A DNA stretch of 64,000 nucleotides from Flabesymbios commensalis (GCA_964017125.1 OZ024903.1:109126863-109190862); one strand, 5' to 3'; shown: positions 27,123-39,029, counted from the first letter of the stretch. The notes: generated by a model not told the origin, from the letters alone. Numbers and translations: made by a program.

Positions 27123-28500
27123 ATGGACTCCGTGTCTACCCCACCACCCCAGGAGCAAGCTCCAAATATGGATGTAAACTACTCCAGTATTAACAACGAT
27201 TACAGCAATGCAGAAATTCTAAAATTAAAAAAAAAACAATTGTGTCACTACACCAAAATCTGGGAGAGTTCAAAACAAGCTGCAAGCATAAACAAGCAAA
27301 AACGTGAAATTAATATCTGAATTAAAAACACTACGAGGCCAAATCTCAAAGCGCAAAAAAGAAACAGTAAAGCTGCTGAAAGCAAAAGATACATTATTAA
27401 TAGAAAAAAATAACTTGCTAACAGAACTTAGTGAAATAAGACAATTCCTAGATGAAGAAAACAAACAAACCTGTCAAGCTTCAACCTTAGAAGAAGAGAG
27501 TGAAAGTAGTGATGAGAAGGGGGAAAGGGAGTATGCCCAACGAAACCGTGAAAACAAAGGAAGATGTAGACCTGTGATACATAGTAGTACCAGTAGTGAT
27601 GCCAGCAGTAGCAGCAACGGTAGCAGTAATAATAGCAGCAGTGGTAGCACAAATAGTAGCACAGATAGTATCAACGATAGTAGCAGCCATACAATTATAG
27701 TAGCAGCGATAGTAGCAGCGGTGGTAGTCTTTAAACTAGCAGCCATCAGAAAATGCCACTAACAACAATAAACTAACAGCCAAGATGAATTAGGAACGTC
27801 TACAAAGGAGAACTATGATCATCGAAAATAAACCTGACTACAGTAACACCACCACAAATAATCGGCGTGACAAATGTATGAAAAAACGTTGCGATAATAG
27901 GGATAACAAAAAACGAAACTCAGCTTCCCGATACCACAACCGTTCGAGACAGACCTAATTAAAATGAATATGTAGTAGGTGACTCTAACATGCGTGGATT
28001 AGCCACACAATTAAAAATCAAAACTGACAAATCTGGAGTCAGTATGTGTATACATAACTTAGGGTATGAAAATAGCACACCTAACTACCCGACTACCAGA
28101 ATATGTAAATGTGGATACCGAGGATGTGTTCATCCATCTTGGGACAAATAATATTGGTGATCAAGTGAACAAGGCAATACAGGACATTAACGAACTTACT
28201 AAACAAATGACTGCTCTACACAATACACACTTCTATGTGTCGGAAGTTCCCCCCAGAAACCAGAATAAATATAATACCTTAATCCACCGCGTAAACAGCC
28301 ACATACAAGATACATGCTCAAAATTTAAAAATGTTAACTATATGCCCAATTCCATAACAAAACAACATCTGAACCGTGTTGGAATAAAATTAAATGATAA
28401 GGGACACCAAAAACTGACTGCGACTATGGCTGAAGTGTTCAACAACCATATAGTAGCCGGTCAGTCTTTTCATGTACCAACCATTATAACAAAGATATAG
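27123..28500 (+). pseudogene. LINE ORF1: coiled coil, Ser-rich linker, SGNH esterase-like domain
   Basis: The ATG at 27123 opens MDSVSTPPPQEQ, then a Lys/Glu-rich coiled coil (QISKRKKETVKLLKAKDTLL, ELSEIRQFLDEENKQT), then an acidic and Ser/Asn-rich linker (SSTSSDASSSSNGSSNNSSS). From ~27967 an SGNH/GDSL-esterase-like domain follows: block I VVGDSNMRGLA, block III VFIHLGTNNIG, block V VGIKLNDKGHQKL. In CR1/L2-group LINEs such an esterase accompanies ORF1. At least two frameshifts (near 27310 and 28060) and a stop-broken stretch (27763-27960) show the copy is dead. The block V position where SGNH proteins usually carry a His is Lys here. Confidence 0.8.
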
Positions 28501-28507
28501 CAAACGT

Positions 28508-29510
28508 GTGAACACTGAGGTTATAAATGATCAGGTCAGTGAAATACGCATACTGTCATGGAACATAAATGGCTTAGGTAACAAATTGGCAGATCCTGAT
28601 ATTTTAGCATTTATTTGTGAATACGATATAATATTTTTAACAGAAACTATGAAAAGTAATGATTACACATTGGTATTACCCGGGTATCTGTTCCATCATG
28701 TGAATAGAACATTTAAACATAAAAATGCTTCAAGAGCTTCTGGTGGTATTGTAATATTAATTAGTAGCTAACAAATTTGAAAAACATACTAGAATATACT
28801 CTACTTAAGATCATCTGGTATGGTTAACTGTACTACAGAATACTATCAGAAAAATATTAAAATAGGCTGTGCCTATATACCACCAGAAAACTCTACATAT
28901 GTTGGTCTAAGAAATGATTATTTTACTATGTTAGAGGAGGAAGTGGCTAGATATACAGTAAGGCACCCTATAATATTATGTGATGACTTTAATAGTAGAA
29001 CTGGCGGCGCTCCAGATTACGATAATAAAATCAATGTTTTAAATGAACGCTGTAATGAGGATGGAATCATTAACAAATATGGACGATCCCTGCTAAATTT
29101 TTGTATGAAGACAGAACTTAAAATAGACAATGGCCGAATGTTTGATGTTAAAGGTATCGGCCGCTATATACATACTACTCGCCCATGGGAGCAAGCACTA
29201 TTGATTATGTGATACCAAGAGACGATTATATGATCAGTAAATTTAAAGTTTTACCGAAATTAGTAGAAATGAACACACACATGACTCACCACCATGTTCC
29301 AATGTTTATATATGGCAAGATAAAAAAAAATCCAATACCAAGCATCTCCACGAAATGAGCAGACATGTATTGAATTTAAAAAAATGTTATGTGCCGCAGC
29401 TGAAGGGTTCCTTCAAACCCTTGGTATGACAAAGAATGTAAATCTTTAAAACATGTTTTAAATAATATTGCTAAACATAAGAAGTTTAACACACGTCACG
29501 GAGAATATAA
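28508..29510 (+). pseudogene. LINE ORF2: AP endonuclease domain, broken
   Basis: Opens with RILSWNINGLGNKL (the N motif of the exonuclease/endonuclease/phosphatase fold), then YDIIFLTETMKS (E motif), GCAYIPPENS, and IILCDDFNSRTGG where the family has GDFN. A late SDH-type block appears as MTHHHVPMFIYG, with the catalytic Asp not conserved. A linker with WYDKECKSLK follows. Frames change at ~28771 and after 29212 and there are several stops. With ORF1 this forms the 5' half of a CR1/L2-like LINE. Confidence 0.8.
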
Positions 29511-29950
29511 TATACTGTTATTATTATACTGTTATACTGTAGTTATTTTCATTGTGAGGTTTGACATCTATATAACCTGATAACGTAGGCCTACGCTGCG
29601 TGAGTTGTGATTTTATTAGGTTAGGTAGCGTCTATATAGCTGTCATCACCTTTGATGTAACTGGTGATGAGTTGTGGCTCACGCGTTAATTAGAGGCCTA
29701 CGTGTAAACAGCAAGCCATTCAGGGTGGACCATTTCCGTCCCAGGGCAACACGACAATAGGATTACCATGTCAATATTGTCTTACGCGAAAAATAAGTAA
29801 GTTTGTCGTACACGTAGGCTCCTAATTAACGCGTTAGCCACAGATATATGTAGCCTAGCTAATAGGAAAACGAGTAATAATAATTATTATTATGTCCTAT
29901 TTAATTATCATACATCATGCGAATTACTGTAAGGAAGGACATAGTGATCA
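29511..29950. other. Non-coding spacer between LINE halves with an inverted repeat
   Basis: Contains a ~33-bp inverted pair, GTGGCTCACGCGTTAATTAG (29674-) and CTAATTAACGCGTTAGCCAC (-29842), extended by CCTACGTGTA / TACACGTAGG. It enclose about 100 bp. It could be a small MITE inserted in the LINE, or the gap between two separate LINE insertions. Confidence 0.6.
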
Positions 29951-29952
29951 TC

Positions 29953-31341
29953 TCCCTTTCTTAAAATTATTTTCGACCAATCTCTACAGACGGGCAAATT
30001 ACCAGATGACTGGGTAGAGGCTAATGTTGCCCCTGTCTTCAAAAAAGGGGATCGGCACTCTCCGGCAAACTACAGGCCAATATCCCTCACATGTGTTTGT
30101 GCCAAATTACTCGAACACATCATTTGTAAACAAATCATGTCCCATTTTTCGGAAAACAAAATTTTAACACCCGTACAGCATGGCTTTCGATCAAAACACT
30201 CATGCGAAAGCCAGCTTTTGATTACAACTGATGAATTTATTCAAAATTTTGAAAGCAAGACACAAACAGATGTTGTTGTCTTGGATTTTAGTAAGGCCTT
30301 TGATGTTGTCCCCCACCAACGCCTCTTGCACAAACTTGACCACTATGGAATTCGGGGAACAACTCTTAATTGGATTCAAAATTTTTTGACCAATAGAACC
30401 CAGAAAGTAGTAGTTGATGGCAGCTCTTCAGAATCAGCTCGCGTGAGGTCCGGGTGCCCCAGGGTACTGTTCTCGGACCCCTACTCTTTTTGACCTATAT
30501 TAATGACCTCCCTTCCACGGTCTCCTCGCAGGTTCGCCTCTTTGCAGATGACTGCCTCCTGTATCGCCCGATAAAATGTCGAGCAGATCAGGAGCAGCTG
30601 CAGAGAGACCTATCTGCGTTACAGGACTGGGCAGATCGATGGGGGATGTGTTTCAACCCCTCGAAATGCTCGGTCCTGAGGGTGTCCAGGCCGAAATAAA
30701 AAAACCTGGAATTTGAGTACACCCTTAAAGGCGAAACACTAATGAACGTTTCATCAACACCATATCTTGGTGTTTGCCTTAGCGAGACCCTGGAATGGGA
30801 GGCCCACATTAACAGAATTACAAGTAAAGCAAATTCCACTCTGGGCTTCCTTCGGAGGAACCTGAAGGCATGTCCCCCTAAACTAAGGGAGACTGCCTAT
30901 TTCTCCCTGGTCAGATCATCCTTAGAATACTCTTCAGCAGTTTGGGACCCCTTTAGACAAAAAGATATTGATAAATTAGAAAAAATTCAAAGATCAGCAG
31001 CAAGATTTGTCACCCAAAATTATAGACAAACAGCCAGTGTTACATCTCTCCTTCAGAACCTGGGCTGGACTGACTTGAAAACAAGACGTAAAAATTCTAG
31101 ACTTGTAAGCATGTTCAAAATTTTAAATGAGCTAGTCGAAATTCCTATCAATGACCGTTTAATCCCAGCGGACAGAAGAACACGTGGTGGGCACAATCAG
31201 GCCTATAAACATCTTAGAGCTAACACCACACTGGGACAAAATTCTTTTTGGCATCGAACTATCCCTGATTGGAATTCTCTTCCGGCAGCTGCCATAGAAT
31301 CAAAAACTGTGGCAGCGTTCAAGAGTCAGCTGGTTGACTAA
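29953..31341 (+). pseudogene. LINE reverse transcriptase, CR1/L2/Jockey-like
   Basis: Reads PVFKKGDRHSPANYRPISLT, LTPVQHGFRSKHSCESQLL, VVVLDFSKAFDVVPHQRLL, then the SGVPQGTVLGPLLF block, VRLFADDCLLYRP (catalytic FADD) and the thumb/C-terminal part (TPYLGVCL, SLEYSSAVWDP, NSLPAAAIESKTVAAFKSQL) to a stop at 31341. One base is missing within RSG(V)PQGTV at ~30455, shifting the frame, and a stop at ~30698 interrupts the thumb. GC content is visibly higher than in the ORF1/endonuclease half, and about 100 residues of linker are missing. It may be an independent 5'-truncated LINE. Confidence 0.9.
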
Positions 31342-31425
31342 GTCCACCAGCCCTTCCCCCCCTCCAGCCTGATACTCCACATAGGAGGTGCTGCTGGAGT
31401 ATAATTTCAAAGAATCAAAGAATTA
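31342..31425 (+). repeat. LINE 3' end: terminal hairpin and CAAAGAAT tail
   Basis: After the stop comes a C-rich stretch, then the hairpin ATACTCCA … TGGAGTAT (31370-31402), then TTTCAAAGAATCAAAGAATT. A short terminal hairpin with an ~8-bp microsatellite instead of poly(A) is the usual 3' end of CR1/L2-type LINEs. Confidence 0.75.
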
Positions 31426-31549
31426 GTTTTCTATGCTTAAGTCTAGTACGTTGATGGCCAAGACGACACAGCCACTTAAACGGGCTTTGTAGGATCCCTA
31501 TGCATTAAATAAAGCTATTAAATAATGCTATTAAATCGTCAATATAGAC

Positions 31550-31660
31550 ACGGTACATATATAGAGTGGTTTCCGGTGTTTAAAAAGTGGCCAAAAGTTT
31601 AAAAAGTGGCCAAAAGTGGTTTTCGGTATATCAAGTGTTCTTTGGTATTTAAGACTAACG
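31550..31660. repeat. Short GGTTTTCGGTAT / AAAAGTGGCC direct repeats
   Basis: GTTTAAAAAGTGGCCAAAAG is repeated, followed by GGTTTTCGGTATATCAAGTG. The same words (GTGGTTTTCGGTATATATCA) occur at 13140-13215, so this is a dispersed family. It lies about 230 bp upstream of the TIMM22 start codon. Confidence 0.6.
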
Positions 31661-31888
31661 TTACTGAGATATAGGGCCTGCTTTATTAAGTTCCATTTTG
31701 TTTTACTAAAAATTTATTTGATCAAAAATATTACTTATATATTTTTCTGTTATAATGATAACATTGAAAAGGTTGAACTGTTTCCATTCTAAGGTTTTGA
31801 GTGACTCCCCTGGAGTGACTCTGAGTGAGTGAGAAAAACAAAATACGCAGATGGCTTGTATCACCATCGCTACACACCATAATTCAAG

Positions 31889-34800
31889 ATGTCAGCGCCC
31901 AGTGTCAGCAACATGACAGATGAAGGAGGAGGAACAAATGATATTAAAATTATAGATAACAATCCATTCGCGCCGATTAATTGGTATGATTTGATGGACA
32001 AAATGATAGGCGAAAAGAAGAAGTATGACAAAATAATTACACCTATGACAGGCATTCCACAGCCTTTACAATCCCGAGAAGAAGTTCGCGTGCAGCGTGC
32101 TTTTGAAAGCTGCGCGTTCAAAACAGCCATGAGCTGCACGATAGGTCCGTCGGCTCAATATTATTTTTTTTTCAATAATTCAAAGCAGATTTTATTTATT
32201 GAAAAAGTTATTTCATTTATTCAATTTTATATGGTCTCTCATTATAAAATGTATCGGTTGGTTCAATGATTGGGCGATAATATAAGTTGTAACCTTGTTT
32301 GTGATGTGTGTCAAGGTGGATATTCATTTTCCTTGTTTTTCTCCATTAGAACAAGATGTCAGGGGAATAAAATTAATTTGGGCAATACAATTTAGATTAT
32401 ACAATACAATTTAGAGCCAGAAACTATCACAGACCTTTATCCCCAAAAAATAGGAGAGAGCAAGAAAAATAAAATTTAAATATATGGTCTAGATCTAAAT
32501 GTATTAGTTCTTGACATTTTTTGATCATCTGTGGAAATGAGATTTTGTCTCTGGACTTCTTTTCACTAAATTCAGTGTTTTTATCCCTAGTGGCAAGTAT
32601 GGTGGCTCCCTCTATATATCCCTCTATATATTTATATGGTGATGTTAATTGTATTTTTCATTGAATGAAGCTATCTATAAAGCTCATATCTTTTTATTTC
32701 GTAAAAAAAATATCAATAGACCTTAGGCTGTAAGGGTGGTAAGAGGTTTAACCCTTATCCCGCTAAAGTAATTTATTAATATTTTTAACCACCTACTACA
32801 AGTGGTTGAAAATTGCCCATATTTGCTAAATTTGAGACCAAGCATTTACAAATCTGGATATTTAAATAGTTATTTCATTTCCAATAACAGTGATTTGATC
32901 GGCAATTAAACAAATTAAAAACGGCTGTAGTCGTGCTAAGTGTTGAACATAATGGTTAAAGGGTTGTATCTGCCAGTTAACCCTTTCAAACCTGAATTTA
33001 CCATTGTCATCTTTATCCACTACAAGCTGCGAATTGCTGTAGCAATTCTCGACTTGTAGTGAATAAAGATGATTCGATGTGGTTTAAAAATTATAAAAAA
33101 ATACCATGTATTGGTAAGCTAGTTTCGTTCTAAAACCCTTAGTTGTAGGAAAATTAAGTTTCTTTTCAGGGATGTAAAATGATGCTTTAATGCATCGTGA
33201 GGGCTTAAAATGTTAATAAGCTACAGTCACCAAAATGATCAGGCATACACGTGTAGTCTAACTATCAAAAATAATATGTTATAAAATATTGATTACATGT
33301 AGGCCTATGCATGATACCATTAAGAGTTAAACCATTGCCTAAATTGCAAAATATTATAGATCTACCGGGGTAGACCTCATGATTTCCCCTAAGGCTAAAC
33401 TGTCATGGCATAGTGTACCCGCTACACTTCATTGATTGACCACTATGGTTTGTGCAGTGCCACTACACTGAAATTTATATCCGCCACCCTTTTAGGCCTA
33501 CTTCATAGAATTAGCTCTAGTTGCCACAAAGATTGAAATTTAGACCCTAAATTTCAAAATTTACCTTGTGCCATGACCAGAATATGCTTTTGGTACTGTA
33601 CAGAAATGATAACCAATATTTTATTATTTTTTCATATTGCAGGTTTTGCTTTGGGAGGAGCTTTTGGTTTATTTACGGCCGGAATTGACCCCAACATCAC
33701 AGGAAATGAGACGCCAACTGTTAAACTCGTCCTCAAAGAAATGAAATATAGAACTATTTCATATGCTAAAAATTTTGCACTTGTTGGAGCCATGTTCGCT
33801 GGCACCGAGTGTGTGATTGAATCTGTTAGTGAATTCAAGCAATGTTTTTACTTTTTTACTTTTCAATACGGGGATTGACTTCAGATGTCAGAATCTGATG
33901 TCTAAAGTCCATCACTGCACTGAAAGAAATGAATATTTATAATGACTATAGGGGCCTAGACCCTTAAGATTCACATAAATGAAGTGGAAAGAGCTAACTA
34001 AGCCCTTTATGATGAGCTAAAATTGAAAAAAAAAATTTGTCTTTATGGTTTGAATAAACTCGGTGCAGTGATTGTAAGGGTTAACCCTTAAAGCGCTAAA
34101 TCAAATAATTTAAATTTCCAACCACTTGGAGTTGTCTCTCGCTGACTCGACACACAACTTCAGTGGGTGAAAACTACTAATTTGAGACTAAGTGAAGAGT
34201 TAGTTGATTATTTGGTTCTGAAGACCGATATAAACTGATATAAATTGAAATACTAATGTAAATTAAGCTTGTTTTCGAAAAGTGTTTTTTTTGTGACGTT
34301 GCAAAATAAAATAAAAACATTTTTTTGTTCTGCTGACCGCCTGCTCTGAATCTTGAAAATAAATTCTTGAGAACCAATTAATCAAAAAACTGTGGCCTAA
34401 GCATTTGAAAATCCTGATGCTTAAATGCTCATTTTATTTTCAATTTAAAACAGTGATTTCATCAGCTAATGAAACAATAAACTACTCCATTCGCCCTCAG
34501 CCGGTTAAGGTTTAACCCTTTCAAGCCTGAATTTACCATTGTCATCTTCATCCACTACAAGCCGCGAATTGCTGCCGCAATTCTCGACTTGTAGTGGATG
34601 AAGATGACTTGAAGTCAGTGAAAAATTAAAGAAAATTTGCCATGTATTGGTAAACCAGTTTCATTGAAATTTTCATTCTGAAACCCTTGTTTGTAGGGAA
34701 AATAAGTCTGTTTTCAGGCATGTAAAATGATTCTTTAATGCATCGTGAGGGCTTAAAGGGTTAAGACCCAGTGCTGTGAGTGCTGAGATGCTAAACTACC

Positions 34801-37343
34801 GGTACATAATTTAACCCTTTCAACCCTCACAATGCATCAAAGCATCAGTTCGCATCTATCAGAAGAATGACTTATTTCCTAAAACCTAGGGTTTTTAGAA
34901 TGACAATTTTTGTGGAGCTGTTATTATAATAACGATATATTTTTAGCTCATCTTCATCCACTACAAGTCGGCTTGTAGTGGATGAAGATGACAATGGTAA
35001 ATTCAGGCTTGAAAAGATTAATTTACATATAGACTCACTTGAAATTATGACGGAAATATTTATGAGATTTGTGAGTGTCACCATCTTTCACTTTTAAAAA
35101 CATGTTGTATACAATGTTAATGAAGACATTATGTATCGCTATAGTTCGCATTAGTAGGCTACTCTAAAAGTCAATCATTTTTCTGGTTTATCATTCTAGC
35201 TATGTAGCTATTTGTTGATTTGTAAATTATACAAGTATCATCCAATATTCAAGATATTGTTTTTTTTTAATTTAATATTATATATACTTTAGACAACAAT
35301 TAGTACATATGAATTTTAATTTATTTTTTCTTGTTTTTATTTTTTCAGTATCGTGGAAAAACAGAGCTGATAAATGGCACGATGTCTGGTGGATTTGTAG
35401 GGGGTGTGATAGGTTTAAGAGGTTTGTGTTAGGGTTACTTAGGGTGTGTTTGCCGGGGTGGTTGCCATGGGCGTATTTTTTTGTATAATAATATCAGGGA
35501 TCGACACGAACACTGGCCCGTTGGCCGGAGGCCAGTAGAAATCAGTAAGGGTCAGTAAATCACATGAGATACTGGCCCTGGGGGCCAATGAAAAATACCA
35601 GTTGTGCCGCTTTATTTAATGTTAACACCCCTTTATTTATGGCTATGTTATGAAAACAAGTCAAAATTTACAAATGAGCCTGTGGCTGAGTATTAAAAGT
35701 TGATTTAAATTTTGTACCATACCATTACATCAATTTTTTTGTGATACAGTGTTCGATAAGTATTATCAGATAGGGCTGAGGGCCAGTAATTATCTGAAGC
35801 TACTGGCCCTTTCGGCCACTACCTCAGAGCAGTTAGTGTCGATCCCTGATAACATGTAGGTTTGATAAGGTTGTTTACAAAATTTTATATTTATTTAGCC
35901 TTTAACCCTTACAGCGTGGGGTCTGTAGGGGTCAGATTCTAACGTCTAAAGTCGATCCCCGCACTGCACAATATTTATGGCTGGGGCACTGTTAAATCAC
36001 TCTGATCTGAGTGAAATCAGCGGTGAAATGTCACAGTTAGCGAGGATATGCTGTGTACATTAACACCTGCTGTGACAAGTAGCCTCCCTCACGAGTGAAC
36101 AAATACCCCACCAAACATGAGGCATTGGTCCAATGTTGGGCTGATGTTAGGCCAACGTCATAGACAATGGGCTAACATCAGCCAACATTGAGCCAACGCC
36201 TCGTGTTTGCTGGGATGGCTCATTAGCAGGGTATAATAATATAAGAGGTGACTAGTCATGTTACTTACCAGCGTTCGAAATGAGGCCTTTCCAGTTGTCT
36301 GAGACAACCAAAATTTTTGGCGGACAATCAATAGTTACCATGAGGTTGTCCGAGCAGACAACCAACTTTTGAGGAGGATATTTTCACATCACATTATTAT
36401 TTAAAGGCATTTATAAGTGAAGTCACTGTCAGGGTTGAAATTTTTTATTACAGTGGTGAGCTTCCACTTGTTGGTCAACTAATGTTTTCATAAAATTGTG
36501 GGAACAGGCTGGGTCGAAGCTATATATTACTTGCGGACAATCTGAAATTTCAGCGGACAACCTGAAAATCTGACCTGATTGTCCGATGGACAACCTCATT
36601 TTTAACCCTTATTTCGAACGCTGCTTACAGTATCACTCTTACACTAATTTGTCATTCCGTCGTGAAATAAGGAAAAATGGCTTTATCAAAGAAGTACATC
36701 TTTTGAAGCAGAAAATGACCATAGAGACGAAATTTCCATATTTCTTCTTTTGGACATGCATGTCCGAAATAAGAAATTGTGAATTTCGTCGTTATATCTT
36801 GCTTAACTGGTGAATGCGCAGCACGAATTTTTTTAAACTTTCGCAGTTCTAGTCTATGGACTTGTTTACATCATATGATCATATTAAGAAGCCAAAATAA
36901 AATTACTGATTTTTGATGATTTTAGCCTGATTTGTGCTTTAATAATGAGTATTTTGCAAATTTACACATTATTTTCTTTATTTTGAATGAATGGAAAATT
37001 ATTATATACATACATAAATTGAATAATTTTTCTGGTAAACTGCTAATATTTATTTAACAACGTAGTTAAACAAAATACTTTTCTGGTTAGATATTGCATT
37101 TTTAAGCAAGTTTTTTACTGTGAATAATTTGATTGCAATTACATTTAGTGCAACAATTGTAGTAAATTTACACTTTCTAAATTTTGTAACGTACCTTTGC
37201 ATTCACATTAGCATTAATTTACTGACTGCATTTTAATTTCCAATGTGTTTATTTCTGTTGTAGCTGGGTTGAAAGCAGGTATGATCGGAGCTATTGGATT
37301 TGCTGCATTCTCTACGGCCATTGACTACTACCTTCGACATTGA
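31889..37343 (+). CDS. TIMM22: TIMM22, mitochondrial carrier translocase subunit, 4 exons
   Basis: Tim22 is the channel subunit of the TIM22 complex that inserts multispanning carriers into the inner mitochondrial membrane. Exons: 31889-32144, 33643-33824, 35349-35421, 37264-37343; GT-AG introns, phases 1, 0 and 1; 591 nt, 196 aa plus stop (human 194 aa). The N-terminal ~65 residues are hydrophilic. Then come [32 protein letters not shown] (first membrane segment, ~87-103), [20 protein letters not shown] (second, ~125-144), [18 protein letters not shown] (third) and [16 protein letters not shown] (fourth), the Tim17/22/23 fold. Cys75 and Cys142 match the two cysteines known to form a disulfide in Tim22. 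The start ATG (31889) is the first in the exon and gives the expected length. It is divergent from Rogdi. A possible poly(A) signal AATAAA lies near 37657. Confidence 0.96.
32750..33215. mobile_element. F3 and F2 MITEs in TIMM22 intron 1
   Basis: 32755-32960 is F3 (CCCTTATCCCGCTAAAGTAA, TTTGAGACCAAGCATTTAC, AACAGTGATTTGATCGGC). 32972-33215 is F2 (CCCTTTCAAACCTGAATTTA, hairpin ATCCACTACAAGCTGCGAAT / TTCTCGACTTGTAGTGAAT, right end GCTTTAATGCATCGTGAGGG). Confidence 0.75.
33850..35022. mobile_element. Run of F1, F3, F2, F2 MITEs in TIMM22 intron 2
   Basis: F1 at ~33860-34080 (reverse), then F3 at ~34085-34500; they meet at GTAAGGGTTAACCCTTAAAG, sharing one TTAA. F2 at 34511-34762 (CCCTTTCAAGCCTGAATTTA … GAGGGCTTAAAGGG). 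A second F2 at 34813-35022 is in the opposite orientation (CCCTTTCAACCCTCACAATG … TCAGGCTTGAAAAG) and has a shortened hairpin. The first F1 hairpin begins only ~40 bp from the exon 2 donor at 33824. Confidence 0.75.
35495..35848. mobile_element. TIR element CAGGGATCGACAC, 354 bp
   Basis: Left end CAGGGATCGACACGAACACTGGCC; right end GTTAGTGTCGATCCCTG, its inverse over ~16 bases. GGCCAGTA words recur inside in both orientations (TACTGGCCCTGGGGGCCA, CTACTGGCCCTTTCGGCC). The flanks ATAATAT and ATAACAT are an imperfect target duplication. CAG termini suggest a hAT-type MITE; no transposase. Confidence 0.7.
36108..36216. repeat. Family P foldback
   Basis: CAAACATGAGGCATTGGTCC … GCCAACGTCATAGACAATGG … GAGCCAACGCCTCGTGTTTG CTGGGA. 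Arms of ~40 bases surround the asymmetric core GTCATAGAC. It lies in TIMM22 intron 3. Confidence 0.8.
36269..36623. mobile_element. MITE with CAGCGTTCGAAAT ends, 5-bp CTTAC duplication
   Basis: Left CAGCGTTCGAAATGAGG and right CCTTATTTCGAACGCTG form 16-bp terminal inverted repeats. CTTAC flanks both sides (36264-36268, 36624-36628). The interior has GGACAACCTGA / CTGATTGTCCG words in both orientations. CAG termini with a 5-bp target match the target size of the large hAT at 20426-24619. Confidence 0.85.
36640..36945. mobile_element. F5 MITE, right part
   Basis: Contains the F5 core GGACATGCATGTCCGAAAT and GCTTAACTGGTGAATGCGCA and ends with GCCAAAATAAAATTACTG … ATTTTAGCCTGATTTGTGC, the F5 right terminus. 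The left end was not found and may have been lost where the CAGCGTTCG element sits. It lies in TIMM22 intron 3. Confidence 0.6.
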
Positions 37344-37469
37344 CGAATGCTCTTGTTATGAAACATTCAATACATTCTCGCACTCAGAAGTTGTGTATTA
37401 CTACTGCCCTCTAAGGGACTGAAATTACCTAGTTTTTGGAAAGTTAAGTCAGAAAATTGACAGGTATCT

Positions 37470-38010
37470 CTGGTTTAACCCTTTACCTGCCAAGTTAAGT
37501 ATTGAAATTTATTTTCACCCGGTTGAATTTGTGTCCTCCTGATGAAATGCACAACTCCAAGTAAGTGAAAATTAACATATTTATTCTAATAAACTTCCAT
37601 ATTCCAGTACAATCACAATGATGGTACACTTTATATAACCATTAAAAAATATTTAATAAATGCCCAATCCCCGTCAATGCAATAATTCAATATTGAAGGT
37701 GTCTATTTTTTTTTAAATATAAATACTTTTCAGCATTTGACGCTGGAAAGGGTGTTAGCGATCCTAGCTTCAAATGATGAAAAATAGAAACAAACAGCTC
37801 AGGAGTTAAATTAAATGAATCTGAGTAATTTTCAGACGCTAACGAGACACAACTTAACCCTTTCATCGCTAAGTTGTTTAGCCCCAATTTTCACCTATTT
37901 GAAGTTGTGCCTCGGTCACGCGATCCACAACCTCAAGCGAGTGAAATCATTCAGCTTTGTCAAATGGGCTGAACATTGTTATAGTTGTGCTCAAAGGGTT
38001 GTTGAAATTA
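37470..38010. repeat. F3 and F4 MITE fragments downstream of TIMM22
   Basis: 37478-37600 is an F3 end (CCCTTTACCTGCCAAGTTAA, AACTCCAAGTAAGTGAAAAT). 37735-37790 is an F4-type hairpin (GACGCTGGAAAGGGTGTTAG). 37855-38000 is another F3 end (CCCTTTCATCGCTAAGTTG, ACCTATTTGAAGTTGTGCC). No coding content. Confidence 0.6.
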
Positions 38011-38189
38011 ATGAAAATTTCTAAATGGTCTAAGATTTTTGATGTCAGGATCATTTATTTCAAATCAGAAACTGACATCAAAAGTCACTCCCAGGACTAG
38101 AAAGGTTGAGGCTTCGATATGTTATCAGTAATAATTGAACATCAATTTAAAATGCCCAGGTATGGTAATTTTTTCACTGCTAAGCACAA

Positions 38190-38490
38190 CAAGAATCGTT
38201 TTCAACCCTTTCAATTTACATTTTACATTGTCATCTTCATCCAATTTTACATTGTCATCTTTACATTGTCATCTTCATCCACTACAAGCCACGAATTGCT
38301 GTCGCAATTCTCGACTTGTAGTGGATGACGATGACTAAAAGTGGGTGAAAAATTCACAAAAATTGTCATGTATTAGTAAACCAAATTCATGGAAATTTTT
38401 GTTCTAAAACCCCTAGTTGTAGGAAACTTAAGGCTGTTTTCAGGGATGTAAAATGATGCTTTAATGCATCGTGAGGACTTAGAGGGTTAA
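38190..38490. mobile_element. F2 MITE with internal triplication
   Basis: From CCCTTTCAATTTACATTTTA to GCATCGTGAGGACTTAGAGG. TTACATTGTCATCTT is present three times (38218-38280) where other F2 copies have it once. The hairpin ATCCACTACAAGCCACGAAT / TTCTCGACTTGTAGTGGAT follows. Confidence 0.75.
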
Positions 38491-38506
38491 TCCATTTTAT
38501 TAGTAA

Positions 38507-38866
38507 TTAAAGTGACACAATCAGGCTAATATCATCGAAAAATCAGTATTTTTATTTTGGTTTAATATGGCCATAAAATGTGAACATGTCCATAAAATAG
38601 AATTGTGGAAGTCTCCTAAATTTGGGGCTGCTGTGGCAACGTAGTAAGTGTGCCGAAAGCCCCATTTATCAGTTATTCACATATTTCTTATTTTGGACAT
38701 GCATGTCCGAAAATAAATTTTGTCCTTATTTCTCGCTTAACTGGCAAATGCGCAACACAAAATTTAGAAAACTTGCGCAACTCTAATCTATGGACATGTT
38801 ATCAGGGAGTCAAAATAAAATACAGATTTTTGGGGGATTTTAGCCTGAATGTGCTGCTTTAAATCA
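38507..38866. mobile_element. F5 MITE, complete
   Basis: Left AAAGTGACACAATCAGGCTA and right TTTAGCCTGAATGTGCTGCTTT are ~40-bp diverged terminal inverted repeats (with TTTTTATTTTGG against GTCAAAATAAAA). The core has GGACATGCATGTCCGAAAA and CTTAACTGGCAAATGCGCAA. ~360 bp, no coding region. Confidence 0.8.
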
Positions 38867-39029
38867 ATGTTAGTGGTATGAGATTGAATGATCGAACATA
38901 CAAGATTGGCAAATGTGTGGTTCCACTCACTTGAAGTTGTAAGTCGCGGTAGCGAGACAAAAGTTCAGATGGGTGAAAATTTTAAAATAAGATGACTCGG
39001 TGTGTAAAGGGTTGAAATATAACAAGCAG

